A stretch of DNA of 27,693 bases, from positions 1 to 27,693 of the forward strand of contig CAYMRB010000078.1 in NCBI GenBank assembly GCA_964392615.1. The letters are read 5' to 3'. The notes under the pieces are model-generated. The model searched no databases. It was not told where the DNA came from and was given only the letters and a program-made list of their open reading frames with translations. Made by a program: the position numbers and the translations under genes. Numbering within the stretch: the first letter of the stretch is position 1; each line of letters starts with the position of its first letter. Positions 1 to 8,700 of this stretch are shown here, piece after piece. The stretch is from CAYMRB01 sp964392615. GTDB lineage: Bacteria > Planctomycetota > UBA8108.

Positions 1-2700
1 GTAGTTGAACAGCCACGACGACTGCATGTTCGGCTGGTTGCCGTGGTTGATCGGGTAGTCGGCCATGCGGTCGCCGGTCGCGTTGAAGCGATTGTCTCGG
101 GAGTCCTCGAGGCCCTTCTCGAGCCGGCGGTTGAACTCGCCGCGTCCCATGAGCGCGACGAGGTCGGCGACGTCGTGCGGCACGAACCACGTGTACTGCC
201 ACGAGTTGCCCTCGACGAAACCGCGGTGTGAAAACGCCGAGAAGTCCTCGACCCACCGGCCGTCGGCGTGCTTCCGCCGCGTGTAGCCGACCTGCGGGTC
301 GAACACGTTGCGGTAGAAGCGCGAGCGCCGCATGAACTCGTCGTGGTCGGCGGTCTTGCCGAGCGCCTTCGCCATCTGCGCGACGCACCAATCGTCGTAC
401 GCGTACTCGAGAGTGCTCGACACCGGTCCGTTCTCGACCGGGATGTAGCCGTGCTTCATGTACGACGCGAGCCGCTTGTTTCCGACGTGGCCGCCACATT
501 CATGTGGTCGTCCCGGCGTCGTCTGGATGTGCTTCATCGCGCGGTACGCCTTGTCGACGTCAAAGTCGCGGAGGCCCTTCTGGTAAGCCGACACGATGAG
601 CGCGATCTCGTGCGACGCGACCATGATGCTCGAGTACTCGATGCCGGTCGGGCCCTTCGCGAGCCAACCGCCGCGATCGTAGATCTCGAGCAGCGAGCGC
701 ACCCACTTGTTCGCGATCTCCGGATTGACGAGCGTCCAGAGCTGGTTCAGGTTCCAGAACGTGTTCCAGAACGCGTCACAGCCGTAGATCGGGCTCTCCG
801 GATCGGGGAGCTGCTGCACGCGTTCGCACATGTCGACGTACTTGCCGTTGACGTCGCTCCAGATCGTGCGTGCGCAGTACGAGCGATAGAGGTTGGTGTA
901 GAACTTGCGCAGCTGGTCGGGCGTGCCGCCCTCGACCTCGATCTTGCCGAGAAGCTCGGCCCACACCTCGCGAGCGTTTTCGCGCACCGCATCGAAGTCA
1001 CCGTCGAACGGCTTGCGCTCGGTGTCGAGGTTGAGCCGGGCCTGCTCGATGCTGACGAGCGAGATGCCGGTCTCGAGAACGACCGCCTCGCCGTCAGCGG
1101 TCTCGAACTCGACGAACGCGCCGATGTCGCCCGCGCCGGCGATCTCCTTCACGCCGCGCACGACCTTCGCGCCGGTCCAGCCGCCGAACGTGCGGAACGG
1201 CTTGTCGAGGCGCGCGACGAAGTGCAGCGTGAACTCGTTCCAGGGGGCCCAGCTGCCGCTCTGCTGCTTCGACCAGCCTTCGATCTCCCGCGGCCCGACC
1301 TGGCGGATGCGCGCGTCGTGCACGGTGTAGCCGTACTCGGTCGGCGTCTCGAGGTCGAATAGGATGCGCGCGTTCTTCGACGCCGGATACGTGTAGCGCT
1401 GGAAGCCCGCACGCGTCGTCGAGGTCAGCTCGGCGCGGATGCCGAAGTCGTCGAGCGTCACCGCGTAGTAGCCCGTCGCGGCGACCTCGGTCTCGTGGCG
1501 AAAGCGCGAACGGTAGCCGGCGTCCGGATCGGCCTCGGTGCCCGGTTGCGTCTGAAGCTCGCCGGCCGTCGGCATCGTCAACAGCCCGCCCATCGTCCAC
1601 GAGTGCAGATGGCTGAAGCCCGCGATGTTCTCGATCGAGTATTCGTATCCCGCTTTCCAGCACTTCTGCTGGTTGTCCGGGCTCAGCTTGACCATGCTGA
1701 ACGGCATCGACGGTCCCGGGTAGAGGAGCCAGCGCGACGTCGCGGTGCCGAGCATCGGGTCGACCCAGTCGACGGGGTCGCGCTCGCGTCCCGGTCGTCG
1801 CTCGACGATGCGGCGGCCGACGAGACCTCGACGTGTCGCCACCGAGATCGTCGAGCTCCGCGGCTCGGTGACCGGCGGCAGCGCGAAGTCGATCGTCTGC
1901 GCGCCGGGCTCGAGACGCACCCCCGGGCGAGTCGTACCCTCCAGCCCGAAGATCTCCTCCGAGAGCGTGACCTCGACCGGCGGGCCGACACGCGTGATGT
2001 GCAGACGGACGTGCTGACGCAGCTCGTCGCCGCTGCGCGTCAGCCACGGATCGACGTCAATCGAGCGCAGGCGCGTACCGACGGCGGCGCCGATCTTCGT
2101 CCCCTTCGGTGCAGCGAGCTCGATCGCGTCGTACAGCACCCACCCGCCGGCGAGGTTCGTGATCGTCAGCTCGTTCAGGCCGCTTTGGAGGACGCCGGCC
2201 GGAATGTCGATCGCCAGTCGGTGCTCCTTGCCCGCCGACGGATCGCCGAAGATCGACGCGTCACCGCCACCGGCAGGAACCTGTTTTTCGACCGCGTGGT
2301 CGTTCAGCGCGATGCGCAGTCGGGGCGGTCCCTTCTGGTGCGTGTCCGCGAAGTCGAGCGTCAACCGACAGCTACCCGTCTTCGGAGCCGTCTCGACGCC
2401 GAAGAACACGGTGAACACGTGGCGCTTGCCCTCGGCCCAGCCGTCGTCGGGGCCGGGATGCGCGTACGGCCAATCGCTCTTGGCGACCGAGCGGCCGACG
2501 ACGAACGTCGGATCATTCGGGAAGACCTGGCTGTAGCGGGCGTATCCCTTCGGGGCGAGCGCGAGGTCGCGGGTATCGTTGTCGGGCTCGCCGATGCGCC
2601 ACAGGATCTCGTCGGGCGGAGCGGCGGTGGCGATCGACAGGCTCGATGCCAGGAGCACGGGTGCGAGAAGCAGCAAGCTCAGGTCACGGGTACGGTTCAT
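1..2700 (-). CDS. GH92-family alpha-mannosidase-like glycosidase, secreted, C-terminus beyond window
   Basis: The frame is open for 900 codons from ATG at 2700 to the window edge, so only the C-terminal end is missing. Residues 1-27 form a signal peptide ending ..SIATA-APPDE. Residues about 29-196 (from DEILWRIGEPDND) look like the carbohydrate-binding-like third domain of family 4 rhamnogalacturonan lyases. The GH92 part starts at about residue 311 with DWVDPMLGT, continues through GGLLTMPTAG and reaches NHGNQP at 885-890. GH92 enzymes are calcium-dependent exo-alpha-mannosidases acting on mannan and N-glycan ends. The usual motif is GNEP, in which Glu is the catalytic acid; here it is Gln889, which suggests an altered substrate such as mannosyl-phosphate. 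The general-base aspartates lie outside the window. It follows the glycosidase at 2712-4088 by 11 bases, probably in one operon. Family assignment is firm; substrate is inferred. Confidence 0.92.
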   Translation of the reverse strand, partial: MNRTRDLSLLLLAPVLLASSLSIATAAPPDEILWRIGEPDNDTRDLALAPKGYARYSQVFPNDPTFVVGRSVAKSDWPYAHPGPDDGWAEGKRHVFTVFFGVETAPKTGSCRLTLDFADTHQKGPPRLRIALNDHAVEKQVPAGGGDASIFGDPSAGKEHRLAIDIPAGVLQSGLNELTITNLAGGWVLYDAIELAAPKGTKIGAAVGTRLRSIDVDPWLTRSGDELRQHVRLHITRVGPPVEVTLSEEIFGLEGTTRPGVRLEPGAQTIDFALPPVTEPRSSTISVATRRGLVGRRIVERRPGRERDPVDWVDPMLGTATSRWLLYPGPSMPFSMVKLSPDNQQKCWKAGYEYSIENIAGFSHLHSWTMGGLLTMPTAGELQTQPGTEADPDAGYRSRFRHETEVAATGYYAVTLDDFGIRAELTSTTRAGFQRYTYPASKNARILFDLETPTEYGYTVHDARIRQVGPREIEGWSKQQSGSWAPWNEFTLHFVARLDKPFRTFGGWTGAKVVRGVKEIAGAGDIGAFVEFETADGEAVVLETGISLVSIEQARLNLDTERKPFDGDFDAVRENAREVWAELLGKIEVEGGTPDQLRKFYTNLYRSYCARTIWSDVNGKYVDMCERVQQLPDPESPIYGCDAFWNTFWNLNQLWTLVNPEIANKWVRSLLEIYDRGGWLAKGPTGIEYSSIMVASHEIALIVSAYQKGLRDFDVDKAYRAMKHIQTTPGRPHECGGHVGNKRLASYMKHGYIPVENGPVSSTLEYAYDDWCVAQMAKALGKTADHDEFMRRSRFYRNVFDPQVGYTRRKHADGRWVEDFSAFSHRGFVEGNSWQYTWFVPHDVADLVALMGRGEFNRRLEKGLEDSRDNRFNATGDRMADYPINHGNQPNMQSSWLFNY

Positions 2701-2711
2701 CGGTGTCGGCC

Positions 2712-4088
2712 TCATGGCGCGCTCTTTGACCTCTTCTGTACGTCCTCGGCCCACGACTGCATCATCTGGATCGCTCGACCCAGCACGCCCGCCGAGCCCC
2801 GGAACGTGCCGGAGCCCGCCGGCTTGCCGTCCTTGCGATACCACTCGTAGAAGCCGTCGTTCTTCAGCACGCGGGCGACCATCGGCCGCGCCTCGCGATA
2901 GGCCTCGGCGACGAAGCCGTGGTCGATGAGCGTCTGGATCATGCGGCCGCCGAACCAAGTCCAGTCGCCGCCGTTCTGATAGGAATAGGGGACCGCCATC
3001 GAGCGATTCTTGAAGAACCCCTTCGGGTACGGCGGGTAGACGGTCAATCCGATCGTCGGCGCTCCTGACGCGCGGACGTTCTCGACCATCTTGGCCAGCG
3101 ACACAGCGATCTCACCGTGCGACAGGAGCTCTGCCTGGATCGCGACCGCCGTGCCACCGTGGTAGAAGATCTCGGCTTCATCGAAATCGTCCGGGAACGG
3201 CGAGCCGTCGACGTAGACGTGTGGGATGAACTTCTGCCGCTTCGCGTCCCACAGGTGCCTGCGCACGTTCCTCGCGATCTCCTCGCGCACGCGGCGCCAG
3301 CGCGTCGTCGCCACGGCGTCGTCGCGAACGAGTGACAGGTAGTTGTCGAGCGCGATCAGGAACATCGCGTTGTCGTAGATGTCGATGGCGAGATGGCTGT
3401 TGTCGTCGAGGACGACGCCCCAGCTGTGCTCGGGCTGCACGTCGCCCCAGTCGGCAGTCGTCGCCCCCCAGAGCAGGCCGTGCTCCTTCGAGAAGCGCTC
3501 GCGCAACAGGAACTCGAACGCCAAGGCCAGGCGGTCGCGCACGGTCTTGCCGTCGACCTCGACGTCGAGGATCGCGTCCTTCCCTGTCGCTCGGACGTAC
3601 TTGTAGATCGCGTGGACGAGCGAGCTCTCCTGGTCGGTCTCGACCGTGTTCTTGTGTCCGAGGTAGCCGGGCACGCTCTCCTTGCGAATGTAGTCGTAGG
3701 AGACGTTGCCCTTCTTCTCGGGGATGAAGCCGTCGATGATGTTGCCGTCATCGCCCTGGAAGCGGAGGAACATGAGCAGGTTCTTCTCGATCTCCGCGAT
3801 GTCGTAGACCTCGCACGAGATCTCGATGAACGTCGCGAAGTCGCGAATCCACACCTCGCCGTAGCCATCGCCGGCGTTGAAGCCGGTGCGGATGATCGCC
3901 TTCGCCTTCGTCAGGACGGCGTCGAGGTCGTCGTCGGCCAGGATCTTCGCGGCGAGCTCCGCGTCGGCAGCGGTGGGTGGCTCGGTCGGCATCGGCGTCG
4001 TCGTCTCGGTCTCGTCGGTCTGCAGCCCGCGGCAGGCGCCGAGTAGGAGGGCCAGGAGTACGGTGAAACAGGTAGATCGTGAGCGCAT
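2712..4088 (-). CDS. Lipoprotein glycoside hydrolase, six-hairpin (alpha/alpha)6 type
   Basis: This 458-residue protein begins at ATG 4088, preceded by a GGAG ribosome site. An upstream ATG at 4139 in the same frame would put 17 extra residues before the signal peptide and is rejected. Residues 1-19 (MRSRSTCFTVLLALLLGAC) are a lipoprotein signal with Cys19 as the lipid site, followed by a Thr/Pro-rich linker. The body has helical-barrel glycosidase signatures: VWIRD near residue 83, WGATTADWGDV near 200, and YQNGGDWTWFGGRM near 371-384. These resemble the amylo-alpha-1,6-glucosidase, GH63 and mannosylglycerate-hydrolase group. It lies 11 bases before the GH92 gene, so the two probably act on one exported or surface glycan. 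Exact family and bond specificity cannot be fixed by eye; GH125 was considered but its motifs do not match. Confidence 0.87.
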   Translation of the reverse strand: MRSRSTCFTVLLALLLGACRGLQTDETETTTPMPTEPPTAADAELAAKILADDDLDAVLTKAKAIIRTGFNAGDGYGEVWIRDFATFIEISCEVYDIAEIEKNLLMFLRFQGDDGNIIDGFIPEKKGNVSYDYIRKESVPGYLGHKNTVETDQESSLVHAIYKYVRATGKDAILDVEVDGKTVRDRLALAFEFLLRERFSKEHGLLWGATTADWGDVQPEHSWGVVLDDNSHLAIDIYDNAMFLIALDNYLSLVRDDAVATTRWRRVREEIARNVRRHLWDAKRQKFIPHVYVDGSPFPDDFDEAEIFYHGGTAVAIQAELLSHGEIAVSLAKMVENVRASGAPTIGLTVYPPYPKGFFKNRSMAVPYSYQNGGDWTWFGGRMIQTLIDHGFVAEAYREARPMVARVLKNDGFYEWYRKDGKPAGSGTFRGSAGVLGRAIQMMQSWAEDVQKRSKSAP

Positions 4089-4143
4089 CGCTCGCTCCGT
4101 TCGTGCTGAGTGGGTGGGGCCTCGATCGCCGGTCAGCATGGCG

Positions 4144-4158
4144 CGCCCGGAGCGGGCG
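4144..4158 (-). terminator. GC-rich hairpin after the membrane-protein gene
   Basis: CGCCCG and CGGGCG form a perfect 6-bp stem with a 3-base loop, 27 bases past the stop of the gene at 4185-5621. There is no T-run after it on the minus strand, so it may be a weak terminator or a processing or stability hairpin. Confidence 0.25.
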
Positions 4159-4177
4159 GCCCATGACGGGGGTCACG
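4158..4177. promoter_or_regulatory. Candidate operator, TGAC-N4-GTCA core, copy 1
   Basis: A 20-base stretch containing TGACGGGGGTCA, a dyad of TGAC and GTCA around four bases. It ends 70 bases before the ATG of the glycosidase gene starting at 4088. A second copy with 19 of 20 identical bases lies at 19960-19979, 65 bases before the start of another putative glycosidase. Shared sequence, spacing and orientation suggest a regulator site or promoter element. This is inferred from two copies only. Confidence 0.5.
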
Positions 4178-4184
4178 GCGCGTT

Positions 4185-5621
4185 CTATTCGCCGAACGCG
4201 TCGCCTTCCGGGGCCGGGATCTCGAGCGTCTGACGGTAGCGCAGAAGCGAGTCGCCGGTGTAGTACGGAGACAACGCGACAAGCCACTCGGTCGCGGCTG
4301 CGCTGTCGGCGGAGTCCAGCAGCTCCAGCGCGACGCGCCGGACCTCGTCGCGGCTGAAGCGATGTTCGTAGAGAACGACGAGCTCCTCCGGGCCTCGAGC
4401 CTTTCCGTCGTTCCGCGCTCCGGTGCGACCTCGAGATCGGCGGGCGACGCAGAACCACTCGTCGCCGCGAGTCATCACGCATCGAGCATCACCGTGCGAG
4501 TGTCCATTGATGTGCCAGCCCGAGGGGGACATCTCGTCGTGAATCCGGTCGCCTGTCCCCTCGTTCCACGGCGTTGTCCAGAGCCAAGTCGTCTGGTTGT
4601 GAAGGAGGGGGCCGGCGACCGACACGATGCACCGCGCCCCGCTTCCGCCGAGGAAGGGCAGGCGAGCGGTTTCGCGGTAGCTCCCTTCGCCGCTTGCGGG
4701 GAAGGCGGAGAGGGCGAGCTTTCCATCCGCGCGCGGCTTCTCGAGCAGCTCGACGACCGCGCTGGCGATGTCCCTGCCGATCGTCTCGCCGGCGGGGGCA
4801 TCCAGCGCGAGCGTCGAGCACACTCCGAAGACGCGACCCTCGTAGTCGACGGTCGTGTTCCACTTGAGCTCCCGGAATGGTGCGGCTGGATCGAATGGCT
4901 CGCACAAGTCGCTGGCGAACGGGCGCGGGCCGACATCGACGTTCAATCGGACTCGGTAGCGCGTCGCGAAGGGGTGTCGCGTCCTCTCGACCTTCGGCGC
5001 CTCGAGCACGATCCAGAGATCCGCACCGCGCGCCCCGCCCTCCAGCGTTGCGCCGGAGGGCAGATAGCGCACCGAGTGAATCGGCTGGTATCCGATGAGG
5101 CGCTGGACGATCGCCACAGCCGTCCGTCGGACGAGAAGGTCGTCACTCCGGTTCCAGAGGACGACGTCACGGCAACGGAGCAGATCGTGCGAAGCGGCGT
5201 TCTGCGCGGTCGATGCAGACTTCGATACGGTGAAACGTTCCCTCGTGTAGTGGTACGAGATACCTGCGTGAGAGTCCTCACCCTCGACGACCTCCCACTC
5301 GCCATCCTCACCGCGCTCGAACGTGAACGCCGACGTGCCGATCGAGCTGCGCGGCCAGCCTCCAAACGTCGCGACGATCAGCGAGACGACGATGACGGCA
5401 GCCGTGCGCACACGGCTCCGCGCGCCCTCCCCGCGCCGTGGGCCGCTCCCGAGCCAGTACAAGACGATCAGCACCGGCTCGAGCGACGCGAGCAGCACGA
5501 TCCACAGAATGCGCGTGCTCCACCCGACGCCGAGAAGTGGCGCGAGCGCCTTGCGGCGCACGCAGTCGACGATCGATGCGATCGCGGCGATGACGACGCC
5601 GAGCGTCCAGAGGCTCCACAT
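4185..5621 (-). CDS. Membrane-anchored protein of unknown function
   Basis: The chosen start is ATG 5621, with AGGAG about eight bases upstream; this begins after the stop of the preceding gene at 5704. Earlier in-frame starts (5657, 5873) give an Arg-rich tail that overlaps that gene. The 478-residue product starts with three hydrophobic segments: about residues 3-21 (LWTLGVVIAAIASIV), 40-60 (ILWIVLLASLEPVLIVLYWL) and 74-92 (AAVIVVSLIVATFGGW). The remaining 380 residues look soluble and hydrophilic. That part contains GWHINGHSHGDARC and paired cysteines but matches no family I recognise. It sits between the giant dockerin protein and the two glycosidase genes on the same strand. A sensor or envelope role is possible but is not shown by the sequence. 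Confidence 0.75.
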   Translation of the reverse strand: MWSLWTLGVVIAAIASIVDCVRRKALAPLLGVGWSTRILWIVLLASLEPVLIVLYWLGSGPRRGEGARSRVRTAAVIVVSLIVATFGGWPRSSIGTSAFTFERGEDGEWEVVEGEDSHAGISYHYTRERFTVSKSASTAQNAASHDLLRCRDVVLWNRSDDLLVRRTAVAIVQRLIGYQPIHSVRYLPSGATLEGGARGADLWIVLEAPKVERTRHPFATRYRVRLNVDVGPRPFASDLCEPFDPAAPFRELKWNTTVDYEGRVFGVCSTLALDAPAGETIGRDIASAVVELLEKPRADGKLALSAFPASGEGSYRETARLPFLGGSGARCIVSVAGPLLHNQTTWLWTTPWNEGTGDRIHDEMSPSGWHINGHSHGDARCVMTRGDEWFCVARRSRGRTGARNDGKARGPEELVVLYEHRFSRDEVRRVALELLDSADSAAATEWLVALSPYYTGDSLLRYRQTLEIPAPEGDAFGE

Positions 5622-5661
5622 CACGCTGCTCCTGCTGCCGTTTCGATACGACAACATGGTA

Positions 5662-5699
5662 GCGCGCCTCGGAACGCTCGGTCGAGGACGTTCTCGCGC
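5662..5699 (-). terminator. Hairpin between the dockerin giant and the membrane-protein gene
   Basis: Just past the stop at 5704, outer GCGCG/CGCGC and inner GAACG/CGTTC arms can pair around a short loop. No T-run follows. It may weaken read-through between the two genes. Confidence 0.35.
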
Positions 5700-5703
5700 C
5701 GCC

Positions 5704-8700
5704 TCAATCGCCGCACGGGCTCGTCGCGCAATCCGGCGCCTCCGCGAAAGGCTGCTCGCCACACGCGTTCGGCGGCGGAAGGCATGGGGCGCCGAGAAAG
5801 AGGCAGCCGAGCGTGTAGATCGCGTCCGAGATGTTCGGGTCGCCGTCTCCGTTGGCGTCTGCGGCCGCGACACAGCACGGATCCGCTCCGCCGAGGAACA
5901 GCCAGTTCAGGAGGAACACCGGATCCGAGATATCCACCACGCCCTGGCAGTTCGTCTCGCCGCGCACGAACGGCACGCCTTCACTGACCGGCGGGCACGT
6001 GTCGAACGCCGGACCGAGCTCGCTGCATGCGGCCGTTGCGAGCGTCGGGCAGCTCTCGGTCATCGCGCAGACGCGCCAGACCCACGCGCCCTCCGGGAAA
6101 GCGCTGGGGACGACGTAGCTCGTCGATCGCAGGCCGTTCACCGCCAGCCGCAGATTTTCTTCGTCGACGCCGATGAGCACGGCGTACGCGATCGAATCGC
6201 TCGGGAGGATGCCGGGTGCGGTAGGGCGCTCCCAGCTCAACGCGATGGGGGCCTCGATATCCGCGCAGTCACCGGGATCGACCGCGAGACCCGTCGCAGG
6301 CGGTGGGCACGGCACCGGGGGAGGTCGCGTGCGGAACTGCCACAGCTCGCCTTCGGTCACGCGATCCAGGATGTTCACCGCGTCGACCTGCCACTCGTAC
6401 GGCGTCTCGTACTCCAGCTGCGGCGCTCGCATGCACGGACTCGTCAACCCGGTCCCGCCTTCCAGCGGGATCGGCGTGCGCGTGCCGTCGCCCTCGATTC
6501 TCCACAGCGCGACGTTCCAGCTCACCGCGTGCGGCGTCGCTTCCCAGCACAGCGTCGGCGCGATCGGCACGACGGGCTCGTCCGATACCTCAGGACGCGG
6601 ATTGCGTGCGGGCTCTGCCGGCAGGAAGAGGCTGTGTCGATTGACGACGGGGACGGTGACGATCGGCGCGTTGTTGTCGAAACGGATCGACGCCCCGTTC
6701 GTGATCGGATCGTCGTCCTCGAGGCCCGGCCGCACGCCGACCGCGAACGACACCCAGCCCTCGCCCGTCGGGCGCGGGTCGTTCGGCGGCAGGAAGCCGA
6801 CGCGCGGGTCGTCGCCGACGTCGTCCGGGCGACCCGATGCGCGCGCGACCGTCTCGAAGCGCCAGGTGATCGTCCGCGTGGTGCGGTCGACGTCGATATC
6901 GATCGTGTAGTCGAGCGGCACCGAGAACGCGTCGCCCGTATCGAGTACGGGTTGGCGCGCGATGGCGTCGCCGTAGCCGTCGAGGTGCACGACGCGACCC
7001 GCGACATTCACCGCGAGCAGCCGCAACGTGTCCATGTCGAGATTCTCGTGCAGGACATCGGTGATGGTCACCCGTCGCGCAGCGGCTCCGGCGTTCGGCT
7101 TGTTCTCGAAGAAGATCGTGTAGATGAGCTCCGCGTCCGAGCCGATCAGATTGCGGTCGCCGAGGCCGTCCGGGCCGGTCTTCTCGTTCGGGTCGAACGA
7201 GCCGACGATGATCGTGCGCGCCTCGGCGGCCTTCACCAGAAGCTCGCGCGGCGGGAAGACCGCGTCCTCCGGCAGACCCGGTACCGCGCAGTCCACACAT
7301 GGATCGACCGCGTGGGCGAAATCGATCGGGAGCTCGAGACGCACGTCGACGAGATCGCCTCCTGGCGGTGTCCGCACGTCGACAGCACCTGCGCGACGAT
7401 CCGCTTCGATGCGGTGCGGAGTGTCGCTCTCGAGACCATCGAGGACGAAGCGCCCCCGGGCGTCGGTGACGGTCGAGGCGACCGCAACATCCGCCTCGAC
7501 GTCGAACGCGACGACGGTCGCGCCGGCGACCGGCCCGAGCGTCGTCGTGTCGAGCAAGCGTCCCGCGACGGCCGCCGTCGGCAACCCGAGCGCCTCGCGC
7601 GTCGCGAAGCGGAGAAGGTCGCGCACGGATGTCGCCGGCACGCCGCGACGACCGAAGCGCGTCGCGATCCCCGCGAGGTTCTCGTGGACCTCGAGCCACG
7701 TCGCACCGAGTCGGGACGAGAGCTGCGGCCACAACGCGCTCCACGCGTCGTCGTCGAGTCCGGCCGGTGGCGCGAGCGTCTCCCAACCGACGGGATCGCC
7801 CGGCAGTGGCAGCAGGAGGCGCGCTTCGAATGTCGTCGTGCAGAAGAAGCAGCGTGGATCGACGTTGCGGAACTCGATCGGAATCTCGACCTCGGCACCC
7901 GCCGCGAGTCGACCCACCACGCCGCGCGGATCGGCGCCGAGAACGAGCATGCGACGGCGTTCGAGCTCGTCGTCCTCGATGTCGACTTCCTCGCCGTCGA
8001 GCCGCAGATCCGTCGCCGTGGGCTCGTCTGCGGCGCCGCCGCCGTCCGGTTGCGTGAAGCGCGTCGTGATCTCGACGATCGGCGCGACGAGCTCCTCGGC
8101 GCCGTGGTTGCGCAGACGCAGGGTGCCCCGCGACACGACGTTCTGGCGGTAGAAGTCGGCGAACGAGAGCTCGACCTCGAGACCGGTCACGTCGCCGAGG
8201 GGAACGATCTCGAACGCATCTTCGAGCGGCGGAAACGGAATGTCGCCGCTCCGCGCGATGAGGTCGTAGCGATCGCCCGGTGTGGCGTTCGAGGGAATGG
8301 TCAGAACGACATCGACGCGCGTGTCGCTGACGAGGACCGGCGCGGTGACGCCTACGGCCGGTCGTCCCGGCGACGTGAGCGAGAACTCAGTCTCTTCGTC
8401 GAAGCCCGCACCGCGGATGACCACGTTCAGACGCGTGCCGGGCGCACCGTGCGCGGGCGTCAGGCTCTCGAGGCCGACGTCGGGCACCTCGACGCGCAAC
8501 GTGATCTCGCTCGACGCGGTGCGGCCGTCGGATCGCGCGAGCGCGTAGCCGACGTCGTCGCGAGCGGCTCGCAGGACGAGGCGTTGCGTGCTGCCGTGCC
8601 GTGTCGCGGCGCGGAAGAAGTCCGACGGCGACGCCTCGCGGCCCCATTGGAACCACATCGCGTTATCGTTGTCGGCCTCCGTATCGGTGAGCGTCAGCAC

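Noticed and set aside
268..2850. Two long plus-strand frames opposite the GH92 gene
   Set aside because: Both give low-complexity Arg/Ala/Val products, while the minus strand encodes a clear GH92 protein over the same bases.
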